DNA of 64,000 nt from positions 253,321-317,320 of the forward strand of contig NZ_KL370776.1 of the NCBI RefSeq assembly GCF_000701345.1. The letters are read 5' to 3'. How positions within the stretch are numbered: the stretch's first letter is position 1; each line of letters starts with the position of its first letter. Position numbers and translations under genes: made by a program. The notes below the pieces were generated by a model. It saw only the letters and a list, made by a program, of their open reading frames with translations, had not been told where the DNA came from and searched no databases. This stretch comes from Bradyrhizobium sp. URHD0069. GTDB lineage: Bacteria > Pseudomonadota > Alphaproteobacteria > Rhizobiales > Xanthobacteraceae. This document shows positions 56,477 to 64,000 of this stretch, in pieces.

Positions 56477-57007
56477 ATGAAGAAGTTTGCAATCGCCGCC
56501 ATGGCGGCGCTCGCCATCGCCGGCTCGACCGCGGCCTACGCCCAGCACCGTCCATGGTTTAATCAGCATACGCGAATAAACCCCGAGGACAGGGCGGCCT
56601 TCACCGACGCGCGCATTGCCGGCATCAAGGCCGGCCTCAAGCTCACGCCCGATCAGGAAAAGCTGTGGCCGCCGGTCGAAGCCGCGGTGCGGGATTTCGC
56701 AAAACTGCGAATCGATCGCGCCAACGCCCGGATGACTGCACAGCGCGATGATACACGGGATGCGCAGAAGCCCGAGGACCCGGTGGCGCGCCTACGCGAG
56801 CGCGCCGACAACATGGCTACCTCCGCGGCAGCGATGAAGCGTATCGCGGACGCGGCTGACCCGCTCTACAAGACGCTGGACGATGGCCAGAAACGCCGCC
56901 TCGCGGTCCTGACGCGCGGAGGCGGAGGCTGGCGGCACCACGAATCCATGCGCGGCATGGACGGCGACCGAGGTGGCAGGGATCAGGGCCGGGGCGATCG
57001 GCTCTAG
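56477..57007 (+). CDS. Spy/LTXXQ-motif periplasmic protein
   Basis: 176 residues with signal peptide 'MKKFAIAAMAALAIAGSTAAYAQ' after AAAGGAGG. The LTxxQ motif is 'GLKLTPDQEKLWPPVEAAVRDFAKLRIDRANARM'; the rest is helical and the C-terminus is Gly/Arg/Asp-rich. Relatives (Spy, CpxP) are envelope-stress chaperones or repressors. Confidence 0.88.
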   Translation: MKKFAIAAMAALAIAGSTAAYAQHRPWFNQHTRINPEDRAAFTDARIAGIKAGLKLTPDQEKLWPPVEAAVRDFAKLRIDRANARMTAQRDDTRDAQKPEDPVARLRERADNMATSAAAMKRIADAADPLYKTLDDGQKRRLAVLTRGGGGWRHHESMRGMDGDRGGRDQGRGDRL

Positions 57008-57050
57008 TCTGGCTAGCCGCGCGAACGTCCCATCGCCGAAAGTTGAAGAA

Positions 57051-57078
57051 AAGCCGCTGGATTCCGGCGGCTTTTTCG
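57051..57078 (+). terminator. Intrinsic terminator after the Spy-like gene
   Basis: GCCGCTGG / CCGGCGGC stem with an ATT loop and five T. Confidence 0.9.
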
Positions 57079-57188
57079 CTTTTTCTGCCCTTGCCGATGA
57101 CCGGGGAATACCCCGGCGGCTTGCTGGACATCGGGGGGGTGCTTTGCTAAATGACGCCCTCTTGCGAAGGCTTTCCGGGGCCGGTTCC

Positions 57189-57264
57189 GGGCGCATAGCT
57201 CAGTTGGTAGAGCAGATGACTCTTAATCATCGGGTCCCAGGTTCGAGCCCTGGTGCGCCCACCA
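57189..57264 (+). tRNA. tRNA-Lys (anticodon CTT)
   Basis: 76 nt with encoded CCA. Acceptor GGGCGCA/TGCGCCC, D-arm AGCTCAGTTGGTAGAGC, anticodon stem GATGA/TCATC with loop CTCTTAA, T-arm with GGTTCGAGCC. Boundary between the core chromosome and a region of different character. Confidence 0.98.
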
Positions 57265-57289
57265 GCCCTTTCAAGAGCTTAGCCGGTTT

Positions 57290-57338
57290 CACCGTTTGAG
57301 AAGCATCGATTAAAACGGTTTTTCAAACGGTGTTTTTT
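57290..57338 (+). terminator. Terminator of tRNA-Lys
   Basis: CACCGTTTGA / TCAAACGGTG 10-bp stem, 23-nt loop, then six T. Confidence 0.88.
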
Positions 57339-57466
57339 CGGATGTCGGCGGACGTCTACTCCCGACAATGTGATCGGCAGGGTCGGGCGACAAAGCGGCT
57401 CGAAGAACGGCTTCTTGCTTATTCGGAAGCGGAACCCATTCACCACGCGCCGAACGAGCATACCGC

Positions 57467-57492
57467 CAGTTCGAATCCCTCTCCCTCCGCCA
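57467..57492 (+). other. Orphan 3' end of a tRNA-Ser-like gene (probable integration scar)
   Basis: GTTCGAATCCC-TCTCCCTCCGCCA: T-loop, 3' acceptor strand, discriminator G and CCA, without any tRNA 5' part upstream. Such 3' fragments are what site-specific integrases leave at one end of an element. Confidence 0.6.
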
Positions 57493-57995
57493 GCACACCC
57501 GAGATAACCTATTCTCCGGAAGACCTCTTTTGGCAATTTGGCCCAATATCCGCAGCCATTCGAATTCACGCACTGAACCGCGGAAGGGCAAGAAACATCT
57601 CATTATTCTCCAAAACGCCGGTTTTTCTCCGAACCTCTGGACTCTGCCCATTCGGTACGGTTCTCGAAAGTTGATCATTTCGAGATACTTATAAGCCTCA
57701 CCGGAAAACGGTTTGGCCAGTCTCTCTCGGATAGGCGAAAGCCTCCTATTTCCAACTATTCATCGCGGACTTTGCAACGTCTTTATGGGGAGATGCCTAT
57801 TGGTATGGCCGAAATGGCGGCACGCTAAGCTTTTGGTTTTGATTGTGGTGCGTTAAGGCGCGGGATTTCGAAAAGTGGTTTCGCTGCTACCGTTGTTGGA
57901 CGCATGCTCGGCGAGATTGTCTCAATCGCGTCCGATTTCTAGGCGCGCGCGAAAGTTGTAACGATGTATGGTGCGCGTGCACAGGAGAATCGCGG
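57493..57995. other. Gene-poor flank of the putative island
   Basis: About 500 bases with lower GC than the preceding region. Reading frames here have no domain or ribosome-binding site. No integrase, direct repeat or insertion sequence was recognised. It should contain the promoter of the three-gene unit. Confidence 0.5.
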
Positions 57996-58223
57996 ATGGA
58001 CGGCGAAAAAGCATGGGACGATTCGCCAGGGGAGTTCTTGGCCGGCTTGTCCAGGCACCTTTGCGGGAAGGAAGGCGTAGATATTGAGCTTGCCGATATT
58101 CTGAGGGTTCACCTTCTACAGGGATGCCCGGCTGCTGATGCTGTTGAACAGGCGAAGGCTGCAATAGTTAAGCTCGCGGTCGACCGGGCAAACGTTCCGT
58201 CAGCAGAGGGTGCCCATGTCTGA
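57996..58223 (+). CDS. Small helical protein, first gene of a putative conflict-system operon
   Basis: 75 residues from MDGEKAWDDSPG, with AGGAG upstream; the frame extends back to 57843 but that part has no start support. Predicted all-helical: 'GEFLAGLSRHL', 'GVDIELADILRVHLL', 'AADAVEQAKAAIVKLAVDRA'. I do not recognise the family. It overlaps the ATPase start by 8 bases (ATGTCTGA). Size and position resemble the small middle component of ABC three-component (ABC-3C) systems or an accessory subunit, but this is inference. Confidence 0.7.
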   Translation: MDGEKAWDDSPGEFLAGLSRHLCGKEGVDIELADILRVHLLQGCPAADAVEQAKAAIVKLAVDRANVPSAEGAHV

Positions 58224-60732
58224 CGCTCCCTATTTTATCCAGATGCTAGGGCTCTCCGGGTTTCGGGCCTTTCTCCAACCAAAGACGTTCGATTTTAGCA
58301 ACAAGCGTTGCCTTGCGATTTTCGCGCCGAACGGTAGCGGCAAATCCAGTGTCATCGACGCGCTGGAGTTCATGTTCTCGAAGGACGGGACGCTGGATCG
58401 TCTCGGAATCCGGACCACCAACAATAACGCCGGCTTTGTCGCCCTGGCGCACAATCTTGCTGAAGACGCCAAGCTTGCTCCTAGCGTTAGCATCGATTTC
58501 ATCGCGGGGCAGACTGTTACGAGCGGAAGCCGATTAGCTTCTGGCCCGAAACGACCAATGCCTCCCAGCGCTATGGCCGTAGACGACTGCCTCACAGTTA
58601 CTCCGATTATCCGCGGGCACGTGTTGCGGGCTTTCGTCGAAAACCACACACCCGAGCAGCGGTATGGGGATGTTGCGAACTGGTTACAGCTTGGGCCGCT
58701 GGTCGAAGTTCAGAAAAACTTGCGCGCGCTGCGTTCGCAAATCAAAGCCGCAGCCGAAGATTTGACTGCGCAACAGGGTGTAGAGCGGCAGCTTGCCAAG
58801 GAAACGGTCAACGCCGTCCCAGCTTGGGAGGACCAGGATGTATTAACCCATGCCAACAGTTTCATCCTTGCGCCGCTTGATATAACGCTGGCCTTCAAGG
58901 CGTTAAGCGTCACGGATCCCATGTATGTCGAATTGACCAACCGAGTGATCAAAGAAGAGCACCAGGTAGGGCTCGTCGGCCTGCAACAGATTAGACAAGC
59001 TGCAGCGGCTCTCTGGAACGAGTTTCCCAGAGGAGGGAGCGATGAAGCGATCGTTGCTGGCGCCATCCCGGACTTTGAAACTGCGGCGGCTAGGCTGTCG
59101 AAGGCGATAAAGGTCGAAGCGGACGAACGTGGCAAAGCCGCGAGTGCGGCTTTTCAAGCTCTGTGGAAAGCTGCAGAGCCGGTTTTTGCGGAGGGCAGTT
59201 CGAGCGTTGAGGAATGCCCAATTTGTACGACGCCGATCAAGGAAACTAAAGCTGAAAGCGTTGATGGAATCCGCGGGCACATCGTGAAACACCTCGCAGA
59301 ATTGGCCGACTATGCCGCCGCCAAGTCCGCACTTGACGATACCAATACGTCGTTAAACAAGGCCCACGATAGGCTAGTAATCGCTCTCGTGGGGCTCGCT
59401 CATCTTCTCGGGGACGAGAAGGATCTAAGCGCCCGCCTCGGAAGTTATCGAGCCGCTATTGAGGCTTGGGCGACCGGCGCTCCCCCCGCTTCAGCGGACT
59501 GCGTCGAGGCGATAGCCGCCCTACTTGCTAGATTAGACACGAAGATAGCTGGAATTGAAACAAGGCAAGGTAATCACACCTACACCAAAGCCAAGTCCAA
59601 GCTTGATCGCTTGATAGAGCTGAAAGCCGAACGTCTGCTGGCGATTCGGACCCAAGAGGAATTAGCGAAACTCTCAGACGAGTTAACGGCGCAAGGTGCG
59701 ACGATCTCCGGTGAAATCCGTAAGAAGGTTCAGGTTTTGCTGGATAAGCTACAGAAGCCGATGAACGACATTTACAAGGTGATCCAGGGAACGGGAGCCA
59801 CTCCTATCCGTCTCGAGCTACCGGCTGAGGACGACATAAACCAGCAACGGCTTCACCTCGTGATTGACTTTGCGAAGAACCGGACTGGTGTAGCCCCGGG
59901 AGGTTACCTGAGTGATTCACAAATCCATTCGGTAGCACTGGCCCTACGGCTGGCGGCAATCAAGCGGTTCAATCGGTCCGCACCGATCATCGCTCTCGAC
60001 GATGTTGTCACCTCATATGACGCAGACCATCGTCGAACGATTGCGGGGCTTCTCGCTGCAACGTTCAGCGATTGCCAGATCCTTGTCACTACGCATGATG
60101 AGCGTTTCTTCAACTACTTGAAAGATCAGCTTGAGGCCAAGGATTGGCTCTTTACGAGAATTATCGGTCTTGACCCAGCGTACGGCCCGCGCTTTGCGGA
60201 TCACAAGGTGACTGACGATATGATTGAGGCACGATGGACCGACGGTGAGCTTGCAGCCAACGAGATACGACAGGCTGAGGAAGAGTGGCTGCTAGGAATT
60301 TGCCGTGATTTCGGCGTGAGCGTACGGATTCGGCCTTTAGAGAAAGCGTACTCTTATGAGAGAAGCGAACTCGCATCGGCACTTGCAAGCGTTCTTAGGG
60401 ACGCAAAGTTGAACCCTCAACTCGTCGCTGGCGTCAATAACCGCTTCCTCGACAGTCTGCAAAAGGGAGAGATCGAGAATTTTGGAAGTCATTTTCAGGA
60501 CGGTCCTTACGGAGACGGCTCGATCGGCGATGAGCGCGCCAGGTGGAATGAGTTCAAGGCATTTCGCGGGCAGTTCGCTTGCCCAAAATGCAAGCGAACC
60601 AAGTTTAAGAGGCCATTCACCCTCAAGAAGCCGGTCTGCGCCCACGCTGCGTGCGAGGCTCAGTTCGATTTTGTGCGCACTCCGGTCGCTGGAACGGCGG
60701 CAGGTGGAGACCCAAAGCTGCGGGTGATCTAA
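58216..60732 (+). CDS. Rad50/SMC-like AAA ATPase with CPIC zinc hook
   Basis: 838 residues from MSDAPYFIQM. N-terminal half-ATPase with Walker A 'FAPNGSGKSSVIDALEFMF' (Asn39-Ser45); a helical arm region about 180-560 with a Rad50-type hook Cys334-Pro-Ile-Cys337; ABC signature Leu565-Ser-Asp-Ser-Gln569 in 'GGYLSDSQIHSVALALRLA'; Walker B 'PIIALDDVVTSYDADHR' (Asp595-Asp596); H-loop 'VTTHDERFF' (His627). A C-terminal zinc finger follows: Cys789-x2-Cys792 and Cys808-x4-Cys813. Short arms compared with true SMC proteins. This architecture fits defence ATPases (LmuB of Lamassu, ABC-3C) rather than housekeeping RecN/RecF. Codon use is less GC3-biased than the core genes. Confidence 0.9.
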   Translation: MSDAPYFIQMLGLSGFRAFLQPKTFDFSNKRCLAIFAPNGSGKSSVIDALEFMFSKDGTLDRLGIRTTNNNAGFVALAHNLAEDAKLAPSVSIDFIAGQTVTSGSRLASGPKRPMPPSAMAVDDCLTVTPIIRGHVLRAFVENHTPEQRYGDVANWLQLGPLVEVQKNLRALRSQIKAAAEDLTAQQGVERQLAKETVNAVPAWEDQDVLTHANSFILAPLDITLAFKALSVTDPMYVELTNRVIKEEHQVGLVGLQQIRQAAAALWNEFPRGGSDEAIVAGAIPDFETAAARLSKAIKVEADERGKAASAAFQALWKAAEPVFAEGSSSVEECPICTTPIKETKAESVDGIRGHIVKHLAELADYAAAKSALDDTNTSLNKAHDRLVIALVGLAHLLGDEKDLSARLGSYRAAIEAWATGAPPASADCVEAIAALLARLDTKIAGIETRQGNHTYTKAKSKLDRLIELKAERLLAIRTQEELAKLSDELTAQGATISGEIRKKVQVLLDKLQKPMNDIYKVIQGTGATPIRLELPAEDDINQQRLHLVIDFAKNRTGVAPGGYLSDSQIHSVALALRLAAIKRFNRSAPIIALDDVVTSYDADHRRTIAGLLAATFSDCQILVTTHDERFFNYLKDQLEAKDWLFTRIIGLDPAYGPRFADHKVTDDMIEARWTDGELAANEIRQAEEEWLLGICRDFGVSVRIRPLEKAYSYERSELASALASVLRDAKLNPQLVAGVNNRFLDSLQKGEIENFGSHFQDGPYGDGSIGDERARWNEFKAFRGQFACPKCKRTKFKRPFTLKKPVCAHAACEAQFDFVRTPVAGTAAGGDPKLRVI

Positions 60733-60734
60733 CC

Positions 60735-63700
60735 ATGAGCGGGCGGGGCACAGCGGGAGGCGTCGTCTTCCAGGCTGAAATAGGAGCGGCGGTAGCCGGT
60801 CTGATCCTTGCCGAGCGCGATCTCGCCCGGCTTGGCTCGGGCTTGCCTGGTCTGCCGCAGCGAGTGCTTTTCGAAACGCCGACTGCGGTCGATGACGTCA
60901 TCATCGAGACGGATGTCGGAGAGGTTTATGTTCAGGCGAAGCGCACCATTTCCCTATCGTCGAAGGATGATAGTGGACTCGCGTCGGTGGTGGACCAGTT
61001 CGTTCGTCAGTTTCGAAGTGGCATTAATGAGAACGGCTCAAGGCGAGACCTCGACCCCGCGCGCGATAGACTCCTTCTCTCGGTAAGTGACAACACTGTG
61101 GCGACCGTTGCGAACCATCTGAAGGAGGCCTTGGACCGGCACCGGACAGGTGCGGCTACGGCCATGCCGCGCAATCTGCTTAACGCACTGAAAGTCTTCA
61201 GCCGCCAGATCGATGCTGCTTGGAAAAAGGTTGCCGGCGTCGCAATTTCGGTGCCCGAGAGGAACGCCGTGCTCCGGATGTGCTCCGTCGCACTATTTGC
61301 GGATGGTCAACGACAGCTCGCTGTCGAAGCCCTTCGGGACGTCGTTGCAAAGCCAGGCAACGAAAAAACCGTCTTTGAACTTCTAGAGAATTGGGCCGCG
61401 GCGGCGTGCAAGAGTGGCGTCGGCGGTGATGCAGGCGCAATTAGGCTTGCTCTTGCAGGCAAGGCCGATCTCTCAGAATCCCCCAGCTACGCGGCTGACG
61501 TAAAGAAACTTCTCGCCTATTCCGCAGATGTAAGAGAGCGGCTCCGGCGGTTTACAGAAATCCCGGCTCCTGAGGGAAACGTCAGTATCGACCGCCCTGT
61601 GGCTGAAGTCGTAGCGGCCGCCACGCGATATGGCTCACTCGTTATTACGGGTGACCCTGGAGCAGGCAAATCCGCCGTCCTACATCAGGTCGCTAAGAGG
61701 CTTTCCAAGGCGGGCCCCGTCATTGCCTTCAGCGTAGAGGCTGGCGCGACCTCATTGGACGCTCTTCGTGCTGAAATCGATCTTCAGCACTCCCTCCTTG
61801 GGGTCCTGAAGCAGCTCCCCGGTAATCGTCCGGCGTATCTCGTTCTTGACGCCCTCGATGCGGTGCGAGGAGGTCCGGCGGAGGCAACTTACAAGCGGCT
61901 AGTCGAGGAAGTTAGCCGGATCCCTGGATGGCATGTGGTCGCTTCGGTCAGGTCTTTTGACCTGCGGCTCGGACGGGAATGGCGACGCCTCTTTCCCGGC
62001 AACGCATATACAAGGGCTCATTCCGACGCAACGCTTCCTGGGGTACATCATGTTCATATCAGTCTACTCGACGAAGGGGAGAAGGCTGACCTAGCGTCCA
62101 AGTCGCCGACCTTGGCGTCAGCAGTCGAAGCTGGCGGCGCTAAGATGGATGCGCTCTCGCGCAATCCGTTCAACCTGGCGCTCTTGGCGGATCTCCTGCG
62201 GGGAGGCGTCGAGGCCAGTTCGCTTACCACTGTCGCGACCCGGGGCGAACTGCTGGAAAGATATTGGCAGGAGCGGGTTCTCGATCTCGGCTTAGCGGCC
62301 ACAACTAGCCTGAAAAGCGTCGTCGACCAGATGGTCGCCAATCGCACCATAGATCTTGCCGAAACGAAGGTTCTTGTCCCGGCCGCCCAGATGGTCGACG
62401 AGCTTCAGCGAGCCGGCGTGCTTGTCACCGCGTCCAATCATCGCATCGGGTTCCGCCACCACGTTCTTTTCGACTATGCGGTCGCTCGTTTGCTCCTGTT
62501 CGCCGATGTCTCGGAAGCCTTCGAGCATGTGAAGAAAGATCTTGGCGCGGGACTCCTGATTTCGCCATCGCTCGGCTATTGGCTCGAACATCTCAGGAAG
62601 CAGACGTCGGCACTAGACTACTGGAACACTATCGCGCGGCTGGTCACCGACTCCTCCATCGACCCAATTGTCAGAGTCGAAGTCGCTAGGCTGGCTGTTG
62701 AGGCGGCGGTCGACGAGGCTGGCCTTCGGGATCTCGCGACGGTGCTCACAAGTCCAGATGCCTCCCTCGGTAAGGCGTTTGGACACTTGGTCGGTGCGCT
62801 GCTTACGAAGTTGGTTTCGAAAGAGCCCTTTTCCGTCGAGCCCTGGGCCAAGCTCCTCGGCATGATGACTTCACCGAAAGAAGACCAACTCGGTAGCATG
62901 CGAGCGCTTATCGGCGTCGCGTTGGATGCTAACCCAAGCACTGAGGCTTGCAATAACCTTGGCGTCGCGGCTCGCACCATCTTCGATGCGACGACGACGA
63001 ACCCGAATCTCATCGGCTGGTTATCGCCCCACATTGTTCCCTATATCGCTCGGACATACGCGACCGATCTGGCGGCCTCACGCGCTCGCCTTGAGATGGT
63101 CATTAATGGCGAGCGATTTGATCGTTTTGGCTACGTCGAAGTGCCCTGGCTTGCCCAGCATGTGGCCGATATCGCGCCGCACGATCTCGACTTTGTTGTC
63201 CAAGTCTATGCTCGGGTCTTTCGCGGTGGCGAGTTCAGCCGGGATCAAAAGACGTCAATGTCCGGGAGTTGGATTCTGTCACTGACTTCCAACGCAGCTC
63301 AGGACTTCGGCATGGCCACGCATTCGCTCTCGACTGCATTCCCCAAGATCCTCTCATCTCATCCGACGCTAGGTTTGCGGGCTCTCGCAGTGACGCTTCG
63401 CGGCGAGCAAGAAAAGAACCATCCATTGATAGAGCAGCAGGAAGCTAAGTCGTTCCCTGTGGCGGGTACACAGTTCGACTTCTTCGCGGATCGCAGCTCA
63501 GTATGGGGTTGGAATGCGGATGACGATCGCCATGACGATTATGCAAAAATATTCCGAGCCTATCTGGATTGGTTGCCGGAGGCGGACCCTCAAGACCTAG
63601 TGGCGGCTCCAGAGCTAGTCCTTTCAGAGACCGGGATCGGTATAGCATGGAGAGCTGTCTTTGAAGCCGGCGCTAGGCGTCCTGAAGTGCTCGGCGCGAA

Positions 63701-64000
63701 ACTCTGGGAAGCTGCAACGTCGGAGCTCGCGCTGAAGTGCGAGGATACGCGCCAGAGCGCGATCAATCTGATGGCGGCGGCCTCGAAGAATCTGGATAAG
63801 GATAAGCTTAGCGAGGCGGAAGATCGTTGGCTGTCGCTGCAATTCGAGGATTACACTAACCCCGAGCGAGCTCGCGTAAGCCTACTTGGCAAAGTGTTTG
63901 ACGCAATCGGGCTCGATACCCTCCAGACCGAAGCTGCACGCAACCTATTGATCAGTGCGAAGGAACAGGGTCTGACGTTTAATAACGACAAGCCCTTCCA
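60735..64000 (+). CDS. Giant Cap4-like nuclease / STAND NTPase fusion (3'-truncated by window)
   Basis: At least 1,088 codons with no stop before the window ends; starts 2 bases after the ATPase stop. N-terminal ~200 residues: 'GGVVFQAEIGAAVAGLIL' then Glu47, Asp53-Asp54 and Gln67-Ala-Lys69 in 'ETPTAVDDVIIETDVGEVYVQAKR', the D...QxK pattern of Cap4/DUF4297 restriction-like nucleases. Central NTPase: Walker A 'LVITGDPGAGKSAVLHQVA' (306-313), Walker B 'AYLVLDALDAVRGG' (Asp372), 'WHVVASVRSFD' (Arg406, sensor-like) and 'FRHHVLFDYAVARLLLF' (573-588), the winged-helix motif of NACHT/STAND proteins. The rest (600 on) is helical, repeat-like, and a probable ligand sensor. This resembles Avs (AVAST) effectors. 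Confidence 0.85.
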   Translation, partial: MSGRGTAGGVVFQAEIGAAVAGLILAERDLARLGSGLPGLPQRVLFETPTAVDDVIIETDVGEVYVQAKRTISLSSKDDSGLASVVDQFVRQFRSGINENGSRRDLDPARDRLLLSVSDNTVATVANHLKEALDRHRTGAATAMPRNLLNALKVFSRQIDAAWKKVAGVAISVPERNAVLRMCSVALFADGQRQLAVEALRDVVAKPGNEKTVFELLENWAAAACKSGVGGDAGAIRLALAGKADLSESPSYAADVKKLLAYSADVRERLRRFTEIPAPEGNVSIDRPVAEVVAAATRYGSLVITGDPGAGKSAVLHQVAKRLSKAGPVIAFSVEAGATSLDALRAEIDLQHSLLGVLKQLPGNRPAYLVLDALDAVRGGPAEATYKRLVEEVSRIPGWHVVASVRSFDLRLGREWRRLFPGNAYTRAHSDATLPGVHHVHISLLDEGEKADLASKSPTLASAVEAGGAKMDALSRNPFNLALLADLLRGGVEASSLTTVATRGELLERYWQERVLDLGLAATTSLKSVVDQMVANRTIDLAETKVLVPAAQMVDELQRAGVLVTASNHRIGFRHHVLFDYAVARLLLFADVSEAFEHVKKDLGAGLLISPSLGYWLEHLRKQTSALDYWNTIARLVTDSSIDPIVRVEVARLAVEAAVDEAGLRDLATVLTSPDASLGKAFGHLVGALLTKLVSKEPFSVEPWAKLLGMMTSPKEDQLGSMRALIGVALDANPSTEACNNLGVAARTIFDATTTNPNLIGWLSPHIVPYIARTYATDLAASRARLEMVINGERFDRFGYVEVPWLAQHVADIAPHDLDFVVQVYARVFRGGEFSRDQKTSMSGSWILSLTSNAAQDFGMATHSLSTAFPKILSSHPTLGLRALAVTLRGEQEKNHPLIEQQEAKSFPVAGTQFDFFADRSSVWGWNADDDRHDDYAKIFRAYLDWLPEADPQDLVAAPELVLSETGIGIAWRAVFEAGARRPEVLGAKLWEAATSELALKCEDTRQSAINLMAAASKNLDKDKLSEAEDRWLSLQFEDYTNPERARVSLLGKVFDAIGLDTLQTEAARNLLISAKEQGLTFNNDKPF

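Noticed and set aside
57310-57678. Reverse frame containing a 'WRRERDSN' motif
   Set aside because: That peptide is the well-known artefact of translating the complement of a tRNA-Ser 3' end; it supported the tRNA-fragment call instead.

Overview
The window reads as chromosome of an alphaproteobacterium of the Bradyrhizobium/Rhodopseudomonas/Afipia group (Nitrobacteraceae). Evidence: high GC, a circularly permuted two-piece tmRNA encoding the tag ANDNYAPVAQAA, many Bradyrhizobium-style dispersed palindromic repeats (GTCATTGCGAGGAGC...GCAATCCAG...CTGGATTGCTTCGC), and an abundance of Tct, TRAP and SsuA/NMT1-type uptake systems.

Layout. 1-6.1 kb: end of an AsmA-like envelope protein, then a minus-strand block of tmRNA (ssrA), the ClpXP adaptor sspB, fumC, a DUF4169 protein and a ribbon-helix-helix protein. 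6.3-9.5 kb: a complete TctBAC tricarboxylate transporter. 9.7-17.4 kb: thyA-folA, hflK-hflC-DUF2065-degP, and divergent serB/miaA whose start codons overlap. 17.3-23.6 kb: branched-chain amino acid synthesis (leader peptide and attenuator, ilvB, ilvN, three inserted genes, ilvC). 23.6-31.4 kb: repeats, a short-chain dehydrogenase, a TetR regulator divergent from a haem-type membrane protein, two tandem membrane sulfatase/LTA-synthase-like enzymes, and an OmpA-like protein with a (GCTCAA)8 tract. 31.4-40.2 kb: three ABC-type uptake loci, a Nudix protein and PPK2. 40.2-50.2 kb: a chemoreceptor in a unit with a binding protein, SoxC plus a cytochrome c, a flavin oxidase, a response regulator and an HWE kinase, and small proteins. 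50.2-51.6 kb: a repeat-filled gap with a leucine-rich leader ORF before leuA. 51.6-57.0 kb: leuA, a TRAP transporter (dctPQM) and a Spy-like protein.

57.2-64 kb is different in character. A tRNA-Lys with its own terminator is followed by an orphan tRNA-Ser 3' end and then by a tightly packed three-gene unit with codon use unlike the rest: a 75-residue helical protein, an 838-residue Rad50/SMC-like ATPase with a CPIC zinc hook, and a giant protein (at least 1,088 residues, cut by the window edge). The giant combines an N-terminal Cap4/DUF4297-like nuclease signature with a STAND/NACHT-like NTPase. It looks like an anti-phage or anti-plasmid conflict system that joins Lamassu/ABC-3C-type and Avs-type parts, and it is the most novel element here.

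How the genes work together: ssrA and sspB make the tag and the adaptor for stalled-ribosome proteolysis; hflKC and degP add envelope quality control; ilvB, ilvN, ilvC and leuA cover most committed branched-chain steps, and both ilvB and leuA are preceded by leader peptides rich in the cognate amino acids; thyA and folA are paired because ThyA oxidises the folate that DHFR regenerates.
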